A program made the position numbers and the translations under genes. 64,000 nucleotides of DNA from Acidiferrimicrobium sp. IK (lineage in GTDB: Bacteria; Actinomycetota; Acidimicrobiia; Acidimicrobiales; Palsa-688), in assembly GCF_025499425.1 (NCBI RefSeq), contig NZ_JAIMCB010000001.1, positions 645,201-709,200 of the forward strand, in the 5' to 3' direction. This document shows, piece by piece, positions 40,737 through 49,908 of the stretch. Positions within the stretch are counted from its first letter, which is position 1. Every line of letters begins with the position of its first letter. Under the pieces are notes generated by a model. It had not been told where the DNA came from, ran no database searches, and saw only the letters and a list, made by a program, of their open reading frames with translations.

Positions 40737-41549
40737 GTGGCTTCAGCATCAACGGCGGATAGTGGCAAGGTGCACGTAACCCAGCCGAAACCCAACTCCA
40801 AGGTAGAAGAGACACCGTTCGGCCGTCGGGTCGCGCTCAACACGCAACGGCGGAGGTGGGGCAACGCCGCCCACCACTGGGAGCAGCACGGTATGGCCGG
40901 GCTGCGCACCGTCATCGACGCCGTACTGGCGGAATCCGGCCAGGAACGGCTGGGTGTTGTCGTCGACGTCGGGGCCGGCACCGGAGCGTTGAGCCTGCCC
41001 CTCGCCGCTCAGGCTGACCGGGTGATCGCCGTTGACGTCAGTCCGGAGATGCTCGACGAGCTCGAGTCCGGGGCCATCCGCCGGAATATCGGCAACGTCG
41101 ACGCCACGCTGGCGCCGATCGAGGAGTTCGAGGTCGAGCCGGGCAGCGTGGACCTGGTGGTCTCCAACTACGCCCTCCACCATCTGCTGGACCGGGACAA
41201 GAAGGCGTTCGTCCAGCACGCCGCGACGTGGCTCCGCCCCGGGGGGCGTCTGGTCGTCGGGGACATGATGATCGGGCGGGGCGCCAGCGCCGCGGACCGG
41301 GCCATCATCAGGTCCAAGGTGCGCACGATGCTCGGCCGCGGCCCCGGCGGCTGGCTGCGCCTGGCCAAGAACGCGTGGCGTTTCCTGACCCGCACATCCG
41401 AACGGCCGATCTCGATGGACGCGTGGGCGGCGCTGCTGCGCGATGCCGGGCTGGTCGAGGTCACCGCGAAGCGAGTCGTCGCCGAGGCCGGGATCGTGAC
41501 CGGCCGGCGGCCGCTCAGCCCGCAGGCGATCCCGGGCAGTACCCGCTGA
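40737..41549 (+). CDS. Class I SAM-dependent methyltransferase
   Basis: 270 aa from GTG 40737 (GTG 40770 is possible). Motif I VVDVGAGTGALSLPLA, post I VIAVDVSPEML, motif II region VDLVVSNYALHHL and LRPGGRLVVGDMMIGRG define a type 11 methyltransferase. A basic segment near the end (SKVRTMLGRGPGGWLRLAKNAWRFLTR) may bind membrane or a lipid substrate. Target unknown. It lies 64 bp after the PBP gene. Confidence 0.88.
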   Translation: MASASTADSGKVHVTQPKPNSKVEETPFGRRVALNTQRRRWGNAAHHWEQHGMAGLRTVIDAVLAESGQERLGVVVDVGAGTGALSLPLAAQADRVIAVDVSPEMLDELESGAIRRNIGNVDATLAPIEEFEVEPGSVDLVVSNYALHHLLDRDKKAFVQHAATWLRPGGRLVVGDMMIGRGASAADRAIIRSKVRTMLGRGPGGWLRLAKNAWRFLTRTSERPISMDAWAALLRDAGLVEVTAKRVVAEAGIVTGRRPLSPQAIPGSTR

Positions 41550-42666
41550 CCGGCACCGCCGGCCCGGCGACCAAGGTGCTGGTGCCGGCCTGCGACCCGT
41601 CGACGGTGATCGCCGCGAGGGCCGACGCCGAGTGCTTCAGGTAGGCATCCCAAAAGTCGGTGGTGACCCGGGTCACCACCGACTGGTAGGCGGCCGCCCG
41701 AGCCGGCGGGGCCTGGTACGGGCCGGCCGCCATGTACGGCGCGTGGTGGCCGGCCCCGAGCAGGTCCAGGTAGTACCTGGCGGGACCGGCGGCGTCGTAG
41801 ATCTGCTCGCTGCACGCCGGGAAGTTGATCGGATCGGAGCTGCCCTGCGCGACGAGCACCGGCAGCGCGCCCGGGGCGTCGTAGGAGCCTCCGAAGCTGG
41901 CCAGTTCGGCCCCCGACAGGACCTCCGCGGCGCGGACGGTCGCCACGCGGCAGCAGCTGTTGGCGGCCACCGCGTCGGTGACGTCGCCGCCGTCGGAATG
42001 GCCGGCGATCCCAACGCTGCTCGCGTCGGGGACGCCCGAGAGGACGCCGGTTGAGGCGCTTCCGGCCCGAAGCACCGCGGTGATCACGGCGCTGAGGTCC
42101 GCGGGGTGATTGACGATGTCGTTCTCGTCGACACCCCCCGCCGCTCCCGGGTCCGTCGCCGGGTAGGTGGGGTCGGCTACGACGTAACCGGCGGCTGCCC
42201 AGTGCTCGAGCAGAGCAGCGTAGGCCTCGGCGCTGATGTCGAAGCCCTGCGAGAAGACGATGAGGGGAAAGGGGCCGCCGGCGCGCACGGCGGGGGCGGA
42301 GGGGCCGCTGGCCGTCGCCGGGTAGCGCACCGTCGTCGGCAGCTGACGGGACCCCTCAACCACGGTCAGCTCGGTGCGACCCACCGGGTATGGCCGCCCC
42401 GCCGGCCGCCCGGCGGTGGTCGGCGTAGACGTCGGGGCAGGGTGCCCGGCGGGCGACGTGACCGCCACCCCAACCCGGTCACCATGGCGGGCACCGCTGG
42501 CGCCGCCGCGAGAGATGACCTCCCCCGCGACGACCGCCACCACCAAGGCGGCAAGGACCGCCATCGACCGCCGGCGCCGCACCCGCTGCCTGCGGCGGGC
42601 GAGGCGGAGCCGGGCGTCGACGGGGCGAGAATCGTGGACGCCACGGGGCGAACGAGCGCGATCCAA
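41515..42666 (-). CDS. Membrane-anchored or secreted alpha/beta hydrolase (dienelactone hydrolase/PAF-acetylhydrolase-like)
   Basis: About 383 aa from TTG 42666, which keeps an Arg-rich cytoplasmic tail before the hydrophobic segment MAVLAALVVAVVAGEVIS; ATG 42564 would start exactly at that segment but lacks a ribosome binding site. The extracytoplasmic part has FPLIVFSQGFDISAEAY (oxyanion region), the nucleophile elbow GIAGHSDGG, ALPVLVAQGSSDPINFP (Asp region) and GAGHHAPYM (His). It is a serine hydrolase with unknown substrate. Its 3' end overlaps the methyltransferase gene by 35 bp in convergent orientation. Confidence 0.78.
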   Translation of the reverse strand: MDRARSPRGVHDSRPVDARLRLARRRQRVRRRRSMAVLAALVVAVVAGEVISRGGASGARHGDRVGVAVTSPAGHPAPTSTPTTAGRPAGRPYPVGRTELTVVEGSRQLPTTVRYPATASGPSAPAVRAGGPFPLIVFSQGFDISAEAYAALLEHWAAAGYVVADPTYPATDPGAAGGVDENDIVNHPADLSAVITAVLRAGSASTGVLSGVPDASSVGIAGHSDGGDVTDAVAANSCCRVATVRAAEVLSGAELASFGGSYDAPGALPVLVAQGSSDPINFPACSEQIYDAAGPARYYLDLLGAGHHAPYMAAGPYQAPPARAAAYQSVVTRVTTDFWDAYLKHSASALAAITVDGSQAGTSTLVAGPAVPVSGYCPGSPAG

Positions 42667-42714
42667 GCGCCCGAACCTACCGGCAGGCCGGCCCGCGGCG
42701 GGGTCGGGCGCTGA

Positions 42715-43470
42715 ATGCACGAGCAGGCCAGGACCGGGCCTGACCGGCCGCAGATCCGCTCGCTGCGGGCCGCGGACGCGTTGGCCGCCGCGCTCCTCCA
42801 CGAAGAGGTCCTCGGCGCGGAGTTCGTGGCGCGCTGCGGTGCCAAATTTCTCCGCCGCTACCACGAGGCGTGGGTCGACAGCATCGGGGGTGTGGCTCTC
42901 GGCGCCTTCGACGATCGCGGTGTGCTGGTCGGGGTGCTCCTCGGCGCGGTCGATCCCGCCGCGCACACCGCAGCGATGGTCCGCCGTCACGGCTTCGCCA
43001 TGGCCGTGCGGTTGATGGCGGCGGCCGCGACGCGTCCGCGCCTGGCGAGGGACCTGGCCGTGACTAGGGTCGGCCGCTACGCGCACGGGCTGTGGCGGGT
43101 GGTGGGACGCCCCGCTTGGCAGTCGCTCGCCCGTCGCCTTGGCGCTGCCCGACGGCCGGCCCCGCCGCTTCGTGCCCTAAAAGAAGCGAACGAAGCGCGA
43201 ACCGGCGAGGTGACCCACTTGCTCGTGGCCCCGTCTCAACAAAACCGGGGGACTGGGCGGGCGCTGCTGGACACCGCTTTGGAGCGGGCCCGCCGGGCCG
43301 GTCTCGATGAGGTCGTGCTCGTCACCCTCCCAGACGACCGCGCCCGGGGGTTCTACGAGCGGCTCGGATGGTGGGCCGACGGCGCCGTGTCGAGCCGGAG
43401 CGGAGAGGCGTTCGTCCGGTACCGCTACCCGCTCCGAGGGCCGCCCCGCGGCGCGCGCCGCCCTCGGTGA
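42715..43470 (+). CDS. GNAT-family N-acetyltransferase with extended N-terminal region
   Basis: 251 aa. The acetyl-CoA-binding motif is near the C-terminus (THLLVAPSQQNRGTGRALLDTALERARRAGLDEVVLVT, then RGFYERLGWW). The N-terminal 140 residues (HEEVLGAEFVARCGAKFLRRYHEAW onward) belong to the same fold type but are enlarged by a helical insert rich in Arg. Substrate unknown. It is divergent from the hydrolase. Confidence 0.82.
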   Translation: MHEQARTGPDRPQIRSLRAADALAAALLHEEVLGAEFVARCGAKFLRRYHEAWVDSIGGVALGAFDDRGVLVGVLLGAVDPAAHTAAMVRRHGFAMAVRLMAAAATRPRLARDLAVTRVGRYAHGLWRVVGRPAWQSLARRLGAARRPAPPLRALKEANEARTGEVTHLLVAPSQQNRGTGRALLDTALERARRAGLDEVVLVTLPDDRARGFYERLGWWADGAVSSRSGEAFVRYRYPLRGPPRGARRPR

Positions 43471-43505
43471 CGGGGACGCTTCAGGCGCTCAACCAGGCCC
43501 GGCGC

Positions 43506-43802
43506 TCACGCCGGGTGGGACGGGCTGGGGCCGTCCGCCGGCAGCTCGAAGGCCACCTCGTCGAGGTAGCACCAGTACCAGTCCTCGCCCGGCTCGTAGG
43601 ACTGCATGACGGGATGCCCGGTGTCGCGGAAGTGGACCGTGGCGTGGGTGCCGGGGGAGCTGTCGCAGCACCCGACGTGCCCGCACGACGCGCACCGGCG
43701 CAGGTGGACCCACTGGCCTCCCGTCGCCAGGCACTCCACGCACCCGTCCCCGCTGGCCGAGGGGGTGGTGATCTGATCTAGGTGGCTGCAGGTGTCGCTC
43801 AC
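43506..43802 (-). CDS. UBP-type zinc-finger protein
   Basis: 98 aa that consist of one ZnF-UBP domain: CSHLDQI, CVECLATGGQWVHLRRCASCGHVGCCDSSPGTHATVHFRDTGHPVMQSYEPGEDWYWCYLDE. The Cys/His zinc ligands are all present. In eukaryotes the domain binds the ubiquitin C-terminus; stand-alone bacterial versions are frequent in actinobacteria and have no settled role, though some could bind Gly-Gly-ended proteins. Confidence 0.9.
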   Translation of the reverse strand: MSDTCSHLDQITTPSASGDGCVECLATGGQWVHLRRCASCGHVGCCDSSPGTHATVHFRDTGHPVMQSYEPGEDWYWCYLDEVAFELPADGPSPSHPA

Positions 43803-43880
43803 GTGGGCCTCCGCACTGGTCGCGTCGTGTCACCATACGCCCGGGTAGGAGGAGAGCGAATCCCCCGACAGGAGCTTCAG

Positions 43881-45470
43881 ATGGCCGCCAGCGAGTCGAC
43901 GACGCGCCCCGAGGCGGTGGCGTTCGGCACCGCCCGAGGCCGGTGGGTGATCGCCGCCGCGGTCCTCGGTTCGGGCGTCGCGTCTCTCGACGCCACGGTG
44001 GTCAACATCTCGCTTCCCGCCATCGGCCGGTCGTTCCACACCGGGCTCGGCACCCTGCAGTGGGTGCTGACCGGCTACTCGCTGACCCTCGCCGCGTTCT
44101 TGCTCCTCGGCGGTTCGCTCGGCGACCGCCACGGCCGCCGGCGGGTGTTCGCGGTCGGCGTCGTGTGGTTCGCGGCGGCGTCCGCGCTCTGCGGGCTGGC
44201 CCCGAGCTCCCAGGTGCTGGTCGGGGCCCGGGTCCTGCAGGGGATCGGCGGGGCGCTGCTCACCCCCGCCAGCCTGGCCATCTTGGAGGCGTCGTTCCGG
44301 CCCGAGGACCGGGCCCGGGCGATCGGCGCCTGGTCGGGGCTCGGCGGCCTGGCCTCCGCGGCGGGACCGCTCGTCGGCGGCTACCTGCTGGCCGCCGGGT
44401 CGTGGCGTTACGTGTTCTTCGTCAACCTGCCCGTCGCCGCCGGGGTGCTGTGGGTCACCGCCCGCCACGTCCCCGAGTCCCGCCGGGCCGCAGCCGGCGG
44501 CCGCCTCGACGCCGGCGGCGCCGCGCTGGCGGTGGTGACCCTCGGCGGGCTCACCTACGGCCTGATCGAAGGGCCGACCGCCGGCTGGGGCGCCCCGCTG
44601 GTGGTCGCCGGCCTGGCCGTCGCCGGGCTCGGCGCGCCGGCTTTCTTGCTCCTCGAACGGCGCCAGGCCGACCCGATGCTCCCCCTCGAGATGTTCAAGC
44701 ACCGCCAGTTCGCGGCGGCCAACGCGGTCACCTTCGTGGTCTACGGGGCGCTCGGCGGGTCGCTGTTCCTGCTCCCCGTCGCCCTCCAGACCGTCGACGG
44801 CTACTCGCCGCTGTCGTCGGGGCTGGCCCTGCTCCCGGTCACCGCGTTGATGCTGGTGTTCTCGCCTCGCTCCGCGGCGCTGGCCGCCCGGATCGGCCCC
44901 CGCCTGCAGATGAGCGCCGGGCCGGTCGTCGCCGGCGCCGGGCTGCTGCTGCTGGTGCGCGCCGTCGACGGGTCCAGCTACGTGACCTTTGTGCTGCCGG
45001 CGGTGGCCTGCTTCGGCGCCGGGCTGGCCATCACCGTCGCCCCGCTGACCTCGACCGCGATGCAGGCCGCGCCCGGCGACCACGCCGGCGCGGCGTCCGC
45101 GGTCAACAACGTCGTCGCTCGCGCCGCGGGGCTGCTGGCGGTGGCCGTCCTGCCGGTCCTCGCCGGGCTGGCCGGCGCCCGGTCCCTGTCGTCGCACGCG
45201 TTCGCGGCCGGCTACCGCAGCGCCATGGTCATCGCCGGCTGCACCTGCATCGCCGGCGGCCTGCTCGCGGCGTGGAGCATCCGCAACCCGGGGGAGGGGA
45301 AAGGCGCGGCGCGGCCCCGCCGGTGGCCGGCTCGGAGATGGCACTGCGCGCTGGACGGCCCGCCCCTAGACGCGCCCGGCAGCCGACCACTGCGAGCGAC
45401 GGGGGGTCCGGCTCATGATCGCACCGACGGCAAAGGTGGCGCCTCCCGCTGCTCACGACGACCGAGCTGA
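43881..45470 (+). CDS. MFS exporter, DHA2 (14-TMS) family
   Basis: 529 aa from ATG 43881 (AGGAG 7 bases upstream). Motifs: VASLDATVVNISLPAIGRSF (motif D1), QWVLTGYSLTLAAFLLLGGSLGDRHGRRRVFAVG (motif A), LVGARVLQGIGGALLTPASLAIL (motif C region). The last 55 residues after SIRNPGEG are Arg/Pro-rich and not part of the transporter fold. It has no local regulator gene. Confidence 0.9.
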   Translation: MAASESTTRPEAVAFGTARGRWVIAAAVLGSGVASLDATVVNISLPAIGRSFHTGLGTLQWVLTGYSLTLAAFLLLGGSLGDRHGRRRVFAVGVVWFAAASALCGLAPSSQVLVGARVLQGIGGALLTPASLAILEASFRPEDRARAIGAWSGLGGLASAAGPLVGGYLLAAGSWRYVFFVNLPVAAGVLWVTARHVPESRRAAAGGRLDAGGAALAVVTLGGLTYGLIEGPTAGWGAPLVVAGLAVAGLGAPAFLLLERRQADPMLPLEMFKHRQFAAANAVTFVVYGALGGSLFLLPVALQTVDGYSPLSSGLALLPVTALMLVFSPRSAALAARIGPRLQMSAGPVVAGAGLLLLVRAVDGSSYVTFVLPAVACFGAGLAITVAPLTSTAMQAAPGDHAGAASAVNNVVARAAGLLAVAVLPVLAGLAGARSLSSHAFAAGYRSAMVIAGCTCIAGGLLAAWSIRNPGEGKGAARPRRWPARRWHCALDGPPLDAPGSRPLRATGGPAHDRTDGKGGASRCSRRPS

Positions 45471-45639
45471 CTGGTCCGCAAATGGCGATCAGGGTCGCCT
45501 TCGACGAGTCGGCCCTCGGGTCGCATCTCCTCTAGGCCGCCCAGGACTCCGTCGACTCGCACTCGGCCGGCGGTGAGGAGATCGGCTGTCGCTCGTCGTG
45601 GGCAGGCCGCCCGACCCGGCTTCCCTACACTCACGGGCC

Positions 45640-47967
45640 ATGGTTGATCCTGCCCGCGACCGCCTCGCCGGCCTCCTCGCTGGGATCACGGCCTCCGGGG
45701 CGTTCAGCGCGGCGCGCACCGCACCGGCCCGCGACCTGCACCTGGAGGTCCGAGGGATAGGGCCCATCGGTTTGCCGGTGACCCAGGCGCAGGCGAGGGA
45801 GCTGTGCCTCATCAGTCGACCAGCGCGCTATGGGCGGGGGGAGCAGACGCTCGTCGACCGGAGCATCCGCGACACGTGGGAGGTCCCCAAGCGCAGGGTG
45901 ATAATCGACAAGCGACGCTTCGACGACACCATGCGTCCGGTCCTCGACCGCCTGGGTCGGGAGCTCGGCCTTCCGTCTGGTCGCGCGTTGAGAGCGGAGT
46001 TCCACTCGATGCTCGTCTACGCGCCGGGTCAGTTCTTCGTCCCCCACCAGGACTCCGAGAAGACCGACGACATGGTCGCCTCGCTCGTCGTCGGCCTGCC
46101 TTCGAACTTCACCGGCGGAGCGCTCACGGTCCGCCACCATGGTGAGACGGCGACTTACCGGGGATCGAAGAAGGCCCTCTCGTTCGTGGCCTTCTACGGC
46201 GACTGCCGCCACGAGGTGAAGCCGGTCAACTCTGGCTACCGGGTCGTCCTCACCTACAACCTGCTGCTCGACGCCCGGCGCCGGTCCTCCCCGGAGGCGC
46301 CAGACGCCGAGCTGATCGCCAGCCTGGTCCGGTGCCTCGAAGAGCATTTCGGACCCGACGCTGCGCCAGATCGTCTGGTCTACCTGCTCAACCATGAATA
46401 CACGCCCCGCGGGCTCGGCTGGTCACGCCTGAAAGGCGCTGATGTCCAGCAGGTGAACCTGCTCCGCGCGGCGGCGGAGGCCGCAGGGTGCGACGCGGTG
46501 CTGGCGCTGGCGGACGTGCACGAGACCTGGAGCGCCTTCGAGCCCGATCGGCGATCGTGGCATCGCCAGGCGCGCTACGGCTGGACCATCGACGACGAGG
46601 ACGACCTCGGCGAGAACGGTGGCGACGGCTACGAACTCGACGGCTTGATCGAGTCTGAGATCACCCTGGAGCAATGGGTCGACCCGTCCGGAGATCGGCT
46701 CTCGGACTTGGGGCTACCCGTCGGAGATCGCGAGGTGTGCGCCTCGAGCGGCTCGGACGCCTTGGACCCGTACCAGTCGGAGTATGAGGGCTACATGGGG
46801 AACTGGGGGAACACCCTGGACCGCTGGTACCACCGGGGAGCGGTCGTGGTGTGGCCGCGCAGCCGGGCGTTCGCCGTCCGGGCCGAGGCATCGCCGTCCT
46901 GGGCGCTCGACTCGATCGTGACCCACGTACGCAAAGGTGACGTGAGCGCCGCCCAGGAGTCGGCGGCCATGCTGTCGCCGTTTTGGGAACGAGCAACCAG
47001 AGCGATGGAGGCGAGCGGGTTTTTCGTCAAGACCCTGCGGGTGGCCCGCCTCGTCGACGATCCGGCGCTGGCAACCATGCTGCTCGGTCCGTTCCGAACC
47101 GAGATGCTCACCCCCGGCAATGCCAAGGCGCTTGGCGCCCTGCTCGCTGGCTACGGAGAGGCCTGGGCGAAGGACCTCGTGGCGGGCTGGTCGGCACGGC
47201 GCCGCTTCCACTACTCGAAGGGCCGGTCCCCCCGGGATTGGATCGTCATGCTGCCCGAGCTGTGCGTCGCGCTCCAAGAGTCCGGTGACGGCGGGACGGT
47301 GGCGGCTCGGCTCCTGGTTCGCGACGCCTGGAAGTGGCTCGCCACCACCATCGGGCAAGGCCTCGACCAGCCGGCGCGCAGCAGGCGTGAGGAATCGCTG
47401 TCGCAGATGGTGCGCCCGGTCGCGGCGCTACTGGAAGCAGCGGCGCTGGTTGGCGCGGTCGAGGTGCGCGACGAGGCGGTCGAACTGCTCTGTGGGGAGG
47501 ATGAGGACATCGCCCGATGCGCCATCGGCATCCTGCGGGCGACCCCGACGCACCAGTGGCCGCCGACCGGCCTCGACACCGTCGCCTCGCACTTAGCCGT
47601 CGCCCTCGAGGGTCGAATGAACCGCCCCGCCCGCGCTGATGGCGACTGGTCGGTCGAGCTGCAGAAGGGTTGCGGCTGCGAGCTGTGCGGCACTCTGCGG
47701 ATGTTCCTCCAAGACCGGTGCAAAACGACGTTGGAGTGGCCGCTCGCCCAGGAGCGCCGGTCCCACGTCCATCGCCGCCTCGACGACGCCGAGCTGCCCG
47801 TGACTCACCAGACCCGACGGCAGGGCCGCCCCTACACCCTGGTGCTGACGAAGACCGAAGCCGTGTTCGAGCAAGACCGACAACGTCGCCGGCGGGACGA
47901 CGCCGACCTAGCTTGGCTCAAACAGTGTCAAACCGTCTCCTACACGGCATCGATCGGCGGCTCCTAG
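45640..47967 (+). CDS. Long 2-oxoglutarate/Fe(II)-dependent oxygenase of prolyl-hydroxylase type
   Basis: 775 aa from ATG 45640. The N-terminal oxygenase domain (about 100-215) has FHSMLVYAPGQFFVPHQDSEKTDDMVASLVVGLP with iron ligands His136 and Asp138, distal His191 in CRHEVKPVNSGYRVVLTYN, and Arg201 for 2-oxoglutarate. About 560 residues follow without a named domain; they end in a Cys cluster and conserved block (GCGCELCGTLRMFLQDR, then HVHRRLDD, then RQGRPYTLVLTKTE), a layout I associate with long fungal and bacterial oxygenases of this type. The substrate is unknown. A toxin-antitoxin pair follows. Confidence 0.85.
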   Translation: MVDPARDRLAGLLAGITASGAFSAARTAPARDLHLEVRGIGPIGLPVTQAQARELCLISRPARYGRGEQTLVDRSIRDTWEVPKRRVIIDKRRFDDTMRPVLDRLGRELGLPSGRALRAEFHSMLVYAPGQFFVPHQDSEKTDDMVASLVVGLPSNFTGGALTVRHHGETATYRGSKKALSFVAFYGDCRHEVKPVNSGYRVVLTYNLLLDARRRSSPEAPDAELIASLVRCLEEHFGPDAAPDRLVYLLNHEYTPRGLGWSRLKGADVQQVNLLRAAAEAAGCDAVLALADVHETWSAFEPDRRSWHRQARYGWTIDDEDDLGENGGDGYELDGLIESEITLEQWVDPSGDRLSDLGLPVGDREVCASSGSDALDPYQSEYEGYMGNWGNTLDRWYHRGAVVVWPRSRAFAVRAEASPSWALDSIVTHVRKGDVSAAQESAAMLSPFWERATRAMEASGFFVKTLRVARLVDDPALATMLLGPFRTEMLTPGNAKALGALLAGYGEAWAKDLVAGWSARRRFHYSKGRSPRDWIVMLPELCVALQESGDGGTVAARLLVRDAWKWLATTIGQGLDQPARSRREESLSQMVRPVAALLEAAALVGAVEVRDEAVELLCGEDEDIARCAIGILRATPTHQWPPTGLDTVASHLAVALEGRMNRPARADGDWSVELQKGCGCELCGTLRMFLQDRCKTTLEWPLAQERRSHVHRRLDDAELPVTHQTRRQGRPYTLVLTKTEAVFEQDRQRRRRDDADLAWLKQCQTVSYTASIGGS

Positions 47968-48001
47968 CTGGGCCGAGTGGTCCGATACGCGCGTAGGCGC
48001 C

Positions 48002-48024
48002 CGTGTTACCCCGACGTGTTACGA
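48002..48024 (+). promoter_or_regulatory. Repeat-bearing promoter of the third toxin-antitoxin module
   Basis: CGTGTTAC occurs at 48002-48009 and again at 48015-48022, 13 bp apart. TACGAT (48019-48024) is a likely -10 box only 8 bp before the ATG at 48033, so a leaderless or near-leaderless transcript is expected. The repeats are candidate antitoxin sites. Confidence 0.5.
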
Positions 48025-48032
48025 TGCAGTGT

Positions 48033-48278
48033 ATGGGTGAGACGCTGACCATTCGCCTGAACTCAGAAGACCGGGCAGCGCTGGAAACAGCAGCCCGTGG
48101 TCAGGGCAAGGGGCTGAGCGCGTTTGTGCGGGAGATCGCCGAGGCCGAGGCCCGTCGGGTGCGGCGAGAGGCGATCCGGGCGGATGGAGATCGGGTGGTG
48201 GCTCATCTGGCCGAGCACCCCGAAGCACGAAGCGAACTCGACGAGTTCGGGACGCCGCAGACCGACCTCCTCCCGTGA
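48033..48278 (+). CDS. Ribbon-helix-helix antitoxin
   Basis: 81 aa from ATG 48033: GETLTIRLNSEDRAALETAARGQGKGLSAFVREIAEAEARRVRREAI is a typical RHH DNA-binding domain, followed by an acidic toxin-binding tail. ATG 48024 is an alternative start. The stop overlaps the toxin GTG (GTGA at 48275-48278). Confidence 0.82.
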   Translation: MGETLTIRLNSEDRAALETAARGQGKGLSAFVREIAEAEARRVRREAIRADGDRVVAHLAEHPEARSELDEFGTPQTDLLP

Positions 48279-48631
48279 GCCGGCACGCCGCCGGCAGCAT
48301 CGTCGTGGTTGATTGGCGCGCCGGCTCCCTACCCCAAGAGCCCGGCAAGCTCCGTCCTGCGGTAGTGGTCGAAGACCACGAACTGTTCCCCGATGACTAT
48401 CCCAACGTGCTCGTGGTCCCCCTCACCCGGGATGAGGGGCTGGCGCACCGGTCGTTCGCGGAGCGGATCGAACCAAGCGCCGACAACGGCGTCGCTACGA
48501 CGTGCTGGGCATTGGCCCATCACGTCACCAGCGTCTCGCTACGCCGCGTCAACCTGACTGCCTCTCGGATCACCTCCGAGCAGCTGTCGAGCATTCGGAC
48601 CCGCATCAAAGTTGCAGTCGGCTCCGACTGA
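48275..48631 (+). CDS. MazF/PemK-type toxin
   Basis: 118 aa: GSIVVVDWRAGSLPQEPGKLRPAVVVEDHELFPDDYPNVLVVPLTRDEGL shows the MazF barrel with the RPAVVV element, followed by NGVATTCWALAHHVTSVSLRRVN and a C-terminal helix. It is an mRNA interferase candidate. It belongs to a different subfamily from the toxin at 34425. Confidence 0.85.
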   Translation: MSRHAAGSIVVVDWRAGSLPQEPGKLRPAVVVEDHELFPDDYPNVLVVPLTRDEGLAHRSFAERIEPSADNGVATTCWALAHHVTSVSLRRVNLTASRITSEQLSSIRTRIKVAVGSD

Positions 48632-48703
48632 ACAGCGGGCGCCTCGACCGCACGGCCTGCTACGGGAGCACCGCCCTCATGGCCCGACGGTCATACTGGC
48701 GGC

Positions 48704-49510
48704 GTGCAACCCCAGCGAAGCGGTTATGTCCCCGTCGACGGTGTCGAGGTGTACTGGGAACGCTACGGGGAGGGAGCCACGCCGCTGGTGCTCGTGCACC
48801 CCGGGTTCGGGCTGATCAGCGGCTGGGGCCCGGCGCTGGCGGCGCTGGCCGAGCGCCGCCCGGTGGTGGCGATCGAGCTGCAAGGCCACGGCCACACCGC
48901 GGACGTCGACCGGCCGTTCAGCTTCGACGGGTTCGCCGACCAGATCGTCGGGGTCATCGCCGCGTTGGGTCCCGGCCCCGTCGACCTGCTCGGATACTCG
49001 CTCGGCGGGCTGGCCAGCCTGGCGTGCGCGCTGCGCTACGGGGACCTGCTGCGCCGCTTGGTGCTGGTGTCGGTGCCGTGCCGGCGCGACGGCTGGTTCC
49101 CCGAGGTCCTCGACGGGATGGAGCGAGTCGGCGCCGCGGGGTTCGATCAGATGCGCCACTCGCCGATGTACGCGGCGTGGCGGGCGGTGACCCCGAACCC
49201 CGACGGGTTCCCGACGCTCATGGACAAGACCGGAGAGCTGCTGCGAGGCCCCTACGACTGGACCGAGCAGATCCCCGGCCTGGGGATGGCGACCATGCTC
49301 GTCTACGCCGACGCCGACAGCATCCCGCCAGCGCACGCCGCGGAGTTCTACGGGCTGCTCGGCGGCGGGCTTCGCGACGCCGGCTGGGACGGGTCGGCGC
49401 GCTCCCCCCACCGCCTGGCGGTCATCCCCGGCACCACCCACTACGACCTGTGCCAAGCACCGGAGTGGGCCGGGATGGTCGACGGGTTCCTGGCCGGCCG
49501 CGCCGGCTGA
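48704..49510 (+). CDS. Alpha/beta hydrolase
   Basis: 268 aa from GTG 48704. Oxyanion region LVLVHPGFGLISGWGPAL, nucleophile elbow LLGYSLGGLASL, Asp region MLVYADADSIPP and His in IPGTTHYDL complete the triad. The GHGHTADVDRP segment is typical of lactonase/esterase-like members. Substrate unknown. Confidence 0.88.
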   Translation: MQPQRSGYVPVDGVEVYWERYGEGATPLVLVHPGFGLISGWGPALAALAERRPVVAIELQGHGHTADVDRPFSFDGFADQIVGVIAALGPGPVDLLGYSLGGLASLACALRYGDLLRRLVLVSVPCRRDGWFPEVLDGMERVGAAGFDQMRHSPMYAAWRAVTPNPDGFPTLMDKTGELLRGPYDWTEQIPGLGMATMLVYADADSIPPAHAAEFYGLLGGGLRDAGWDGSARSPHRLAVIPGTTHYDLCQAPEWAGMVDGFLAGRAG

Positions 49511-49530
49511 ACGCCCGGCGCCGCTTTCTC

Positions 49531-49884
49531 CTACCGCTTCGGGCGGCGAGGAGGCTTGGCCGGCAGGGACCGGGCGTGGTCGACGCCGAGGGTCACCCAC
49601 CTCTGCAGCTGCCGGGTGGTGCGCACGTTCTCCGCGCCGACGCGCAGCCATCCGGGCATCGGCCGGCCCTGCATGACCGCCGTCTGCGCCGCGCCGGACG
49701 CGACCAGCTCGTCGGCTCGGGCCGGGTCGACGCGTACCAGCACGCCGCCGCGCCCGCTGGCGGAGATCGCCAGGTGGCCGCCGACGAGGAACGCCAGCCC
49801 CCCGAACATCCGCGTCTCGCTGACCCCGGGCCCGGTGCCGACCAGCTCCCTGATCCGCTCCGCGAGGTCCTCGTCGTAGGCCAC
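49531..49884 (-). CDS. TfoX N-terminal-domain protein
   Basis: 117 aa: DLAERIRELVGTGPGVSETRMFGGLAFLVGGHLAISASGRGGVLVRVDP matches the TfoX_N domain (the MFGGxxF motif is diagnostic). Stand-alone forms are common in actinobacteria and their role is not established; competence control as in Haemophilus TfoX should not be assumed. Confidence 0.88.
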   Translation of the reverse strand: MAYDEDLAERIRELVGTGPGVSETRMFGGLAFLVGGHLAISASGRGGVLVRVDPARADELVASGAAQTAVMQGRPMPGWLRVGAENVRTTRQLQRWVTLGVDHARSLPAKPPRRPKR

Positions 49885-49908
49885 AGGCGTGATGGTAGGA
49901 GCCTGCGC

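Noticed and set aside
43506..43802. Pupylation or ubiquitin-like system
   Set aside because: The UBP zinc finger stands alone; no ligase, Pup or proteasome gene lies in the window, so a system cannot be claimed.
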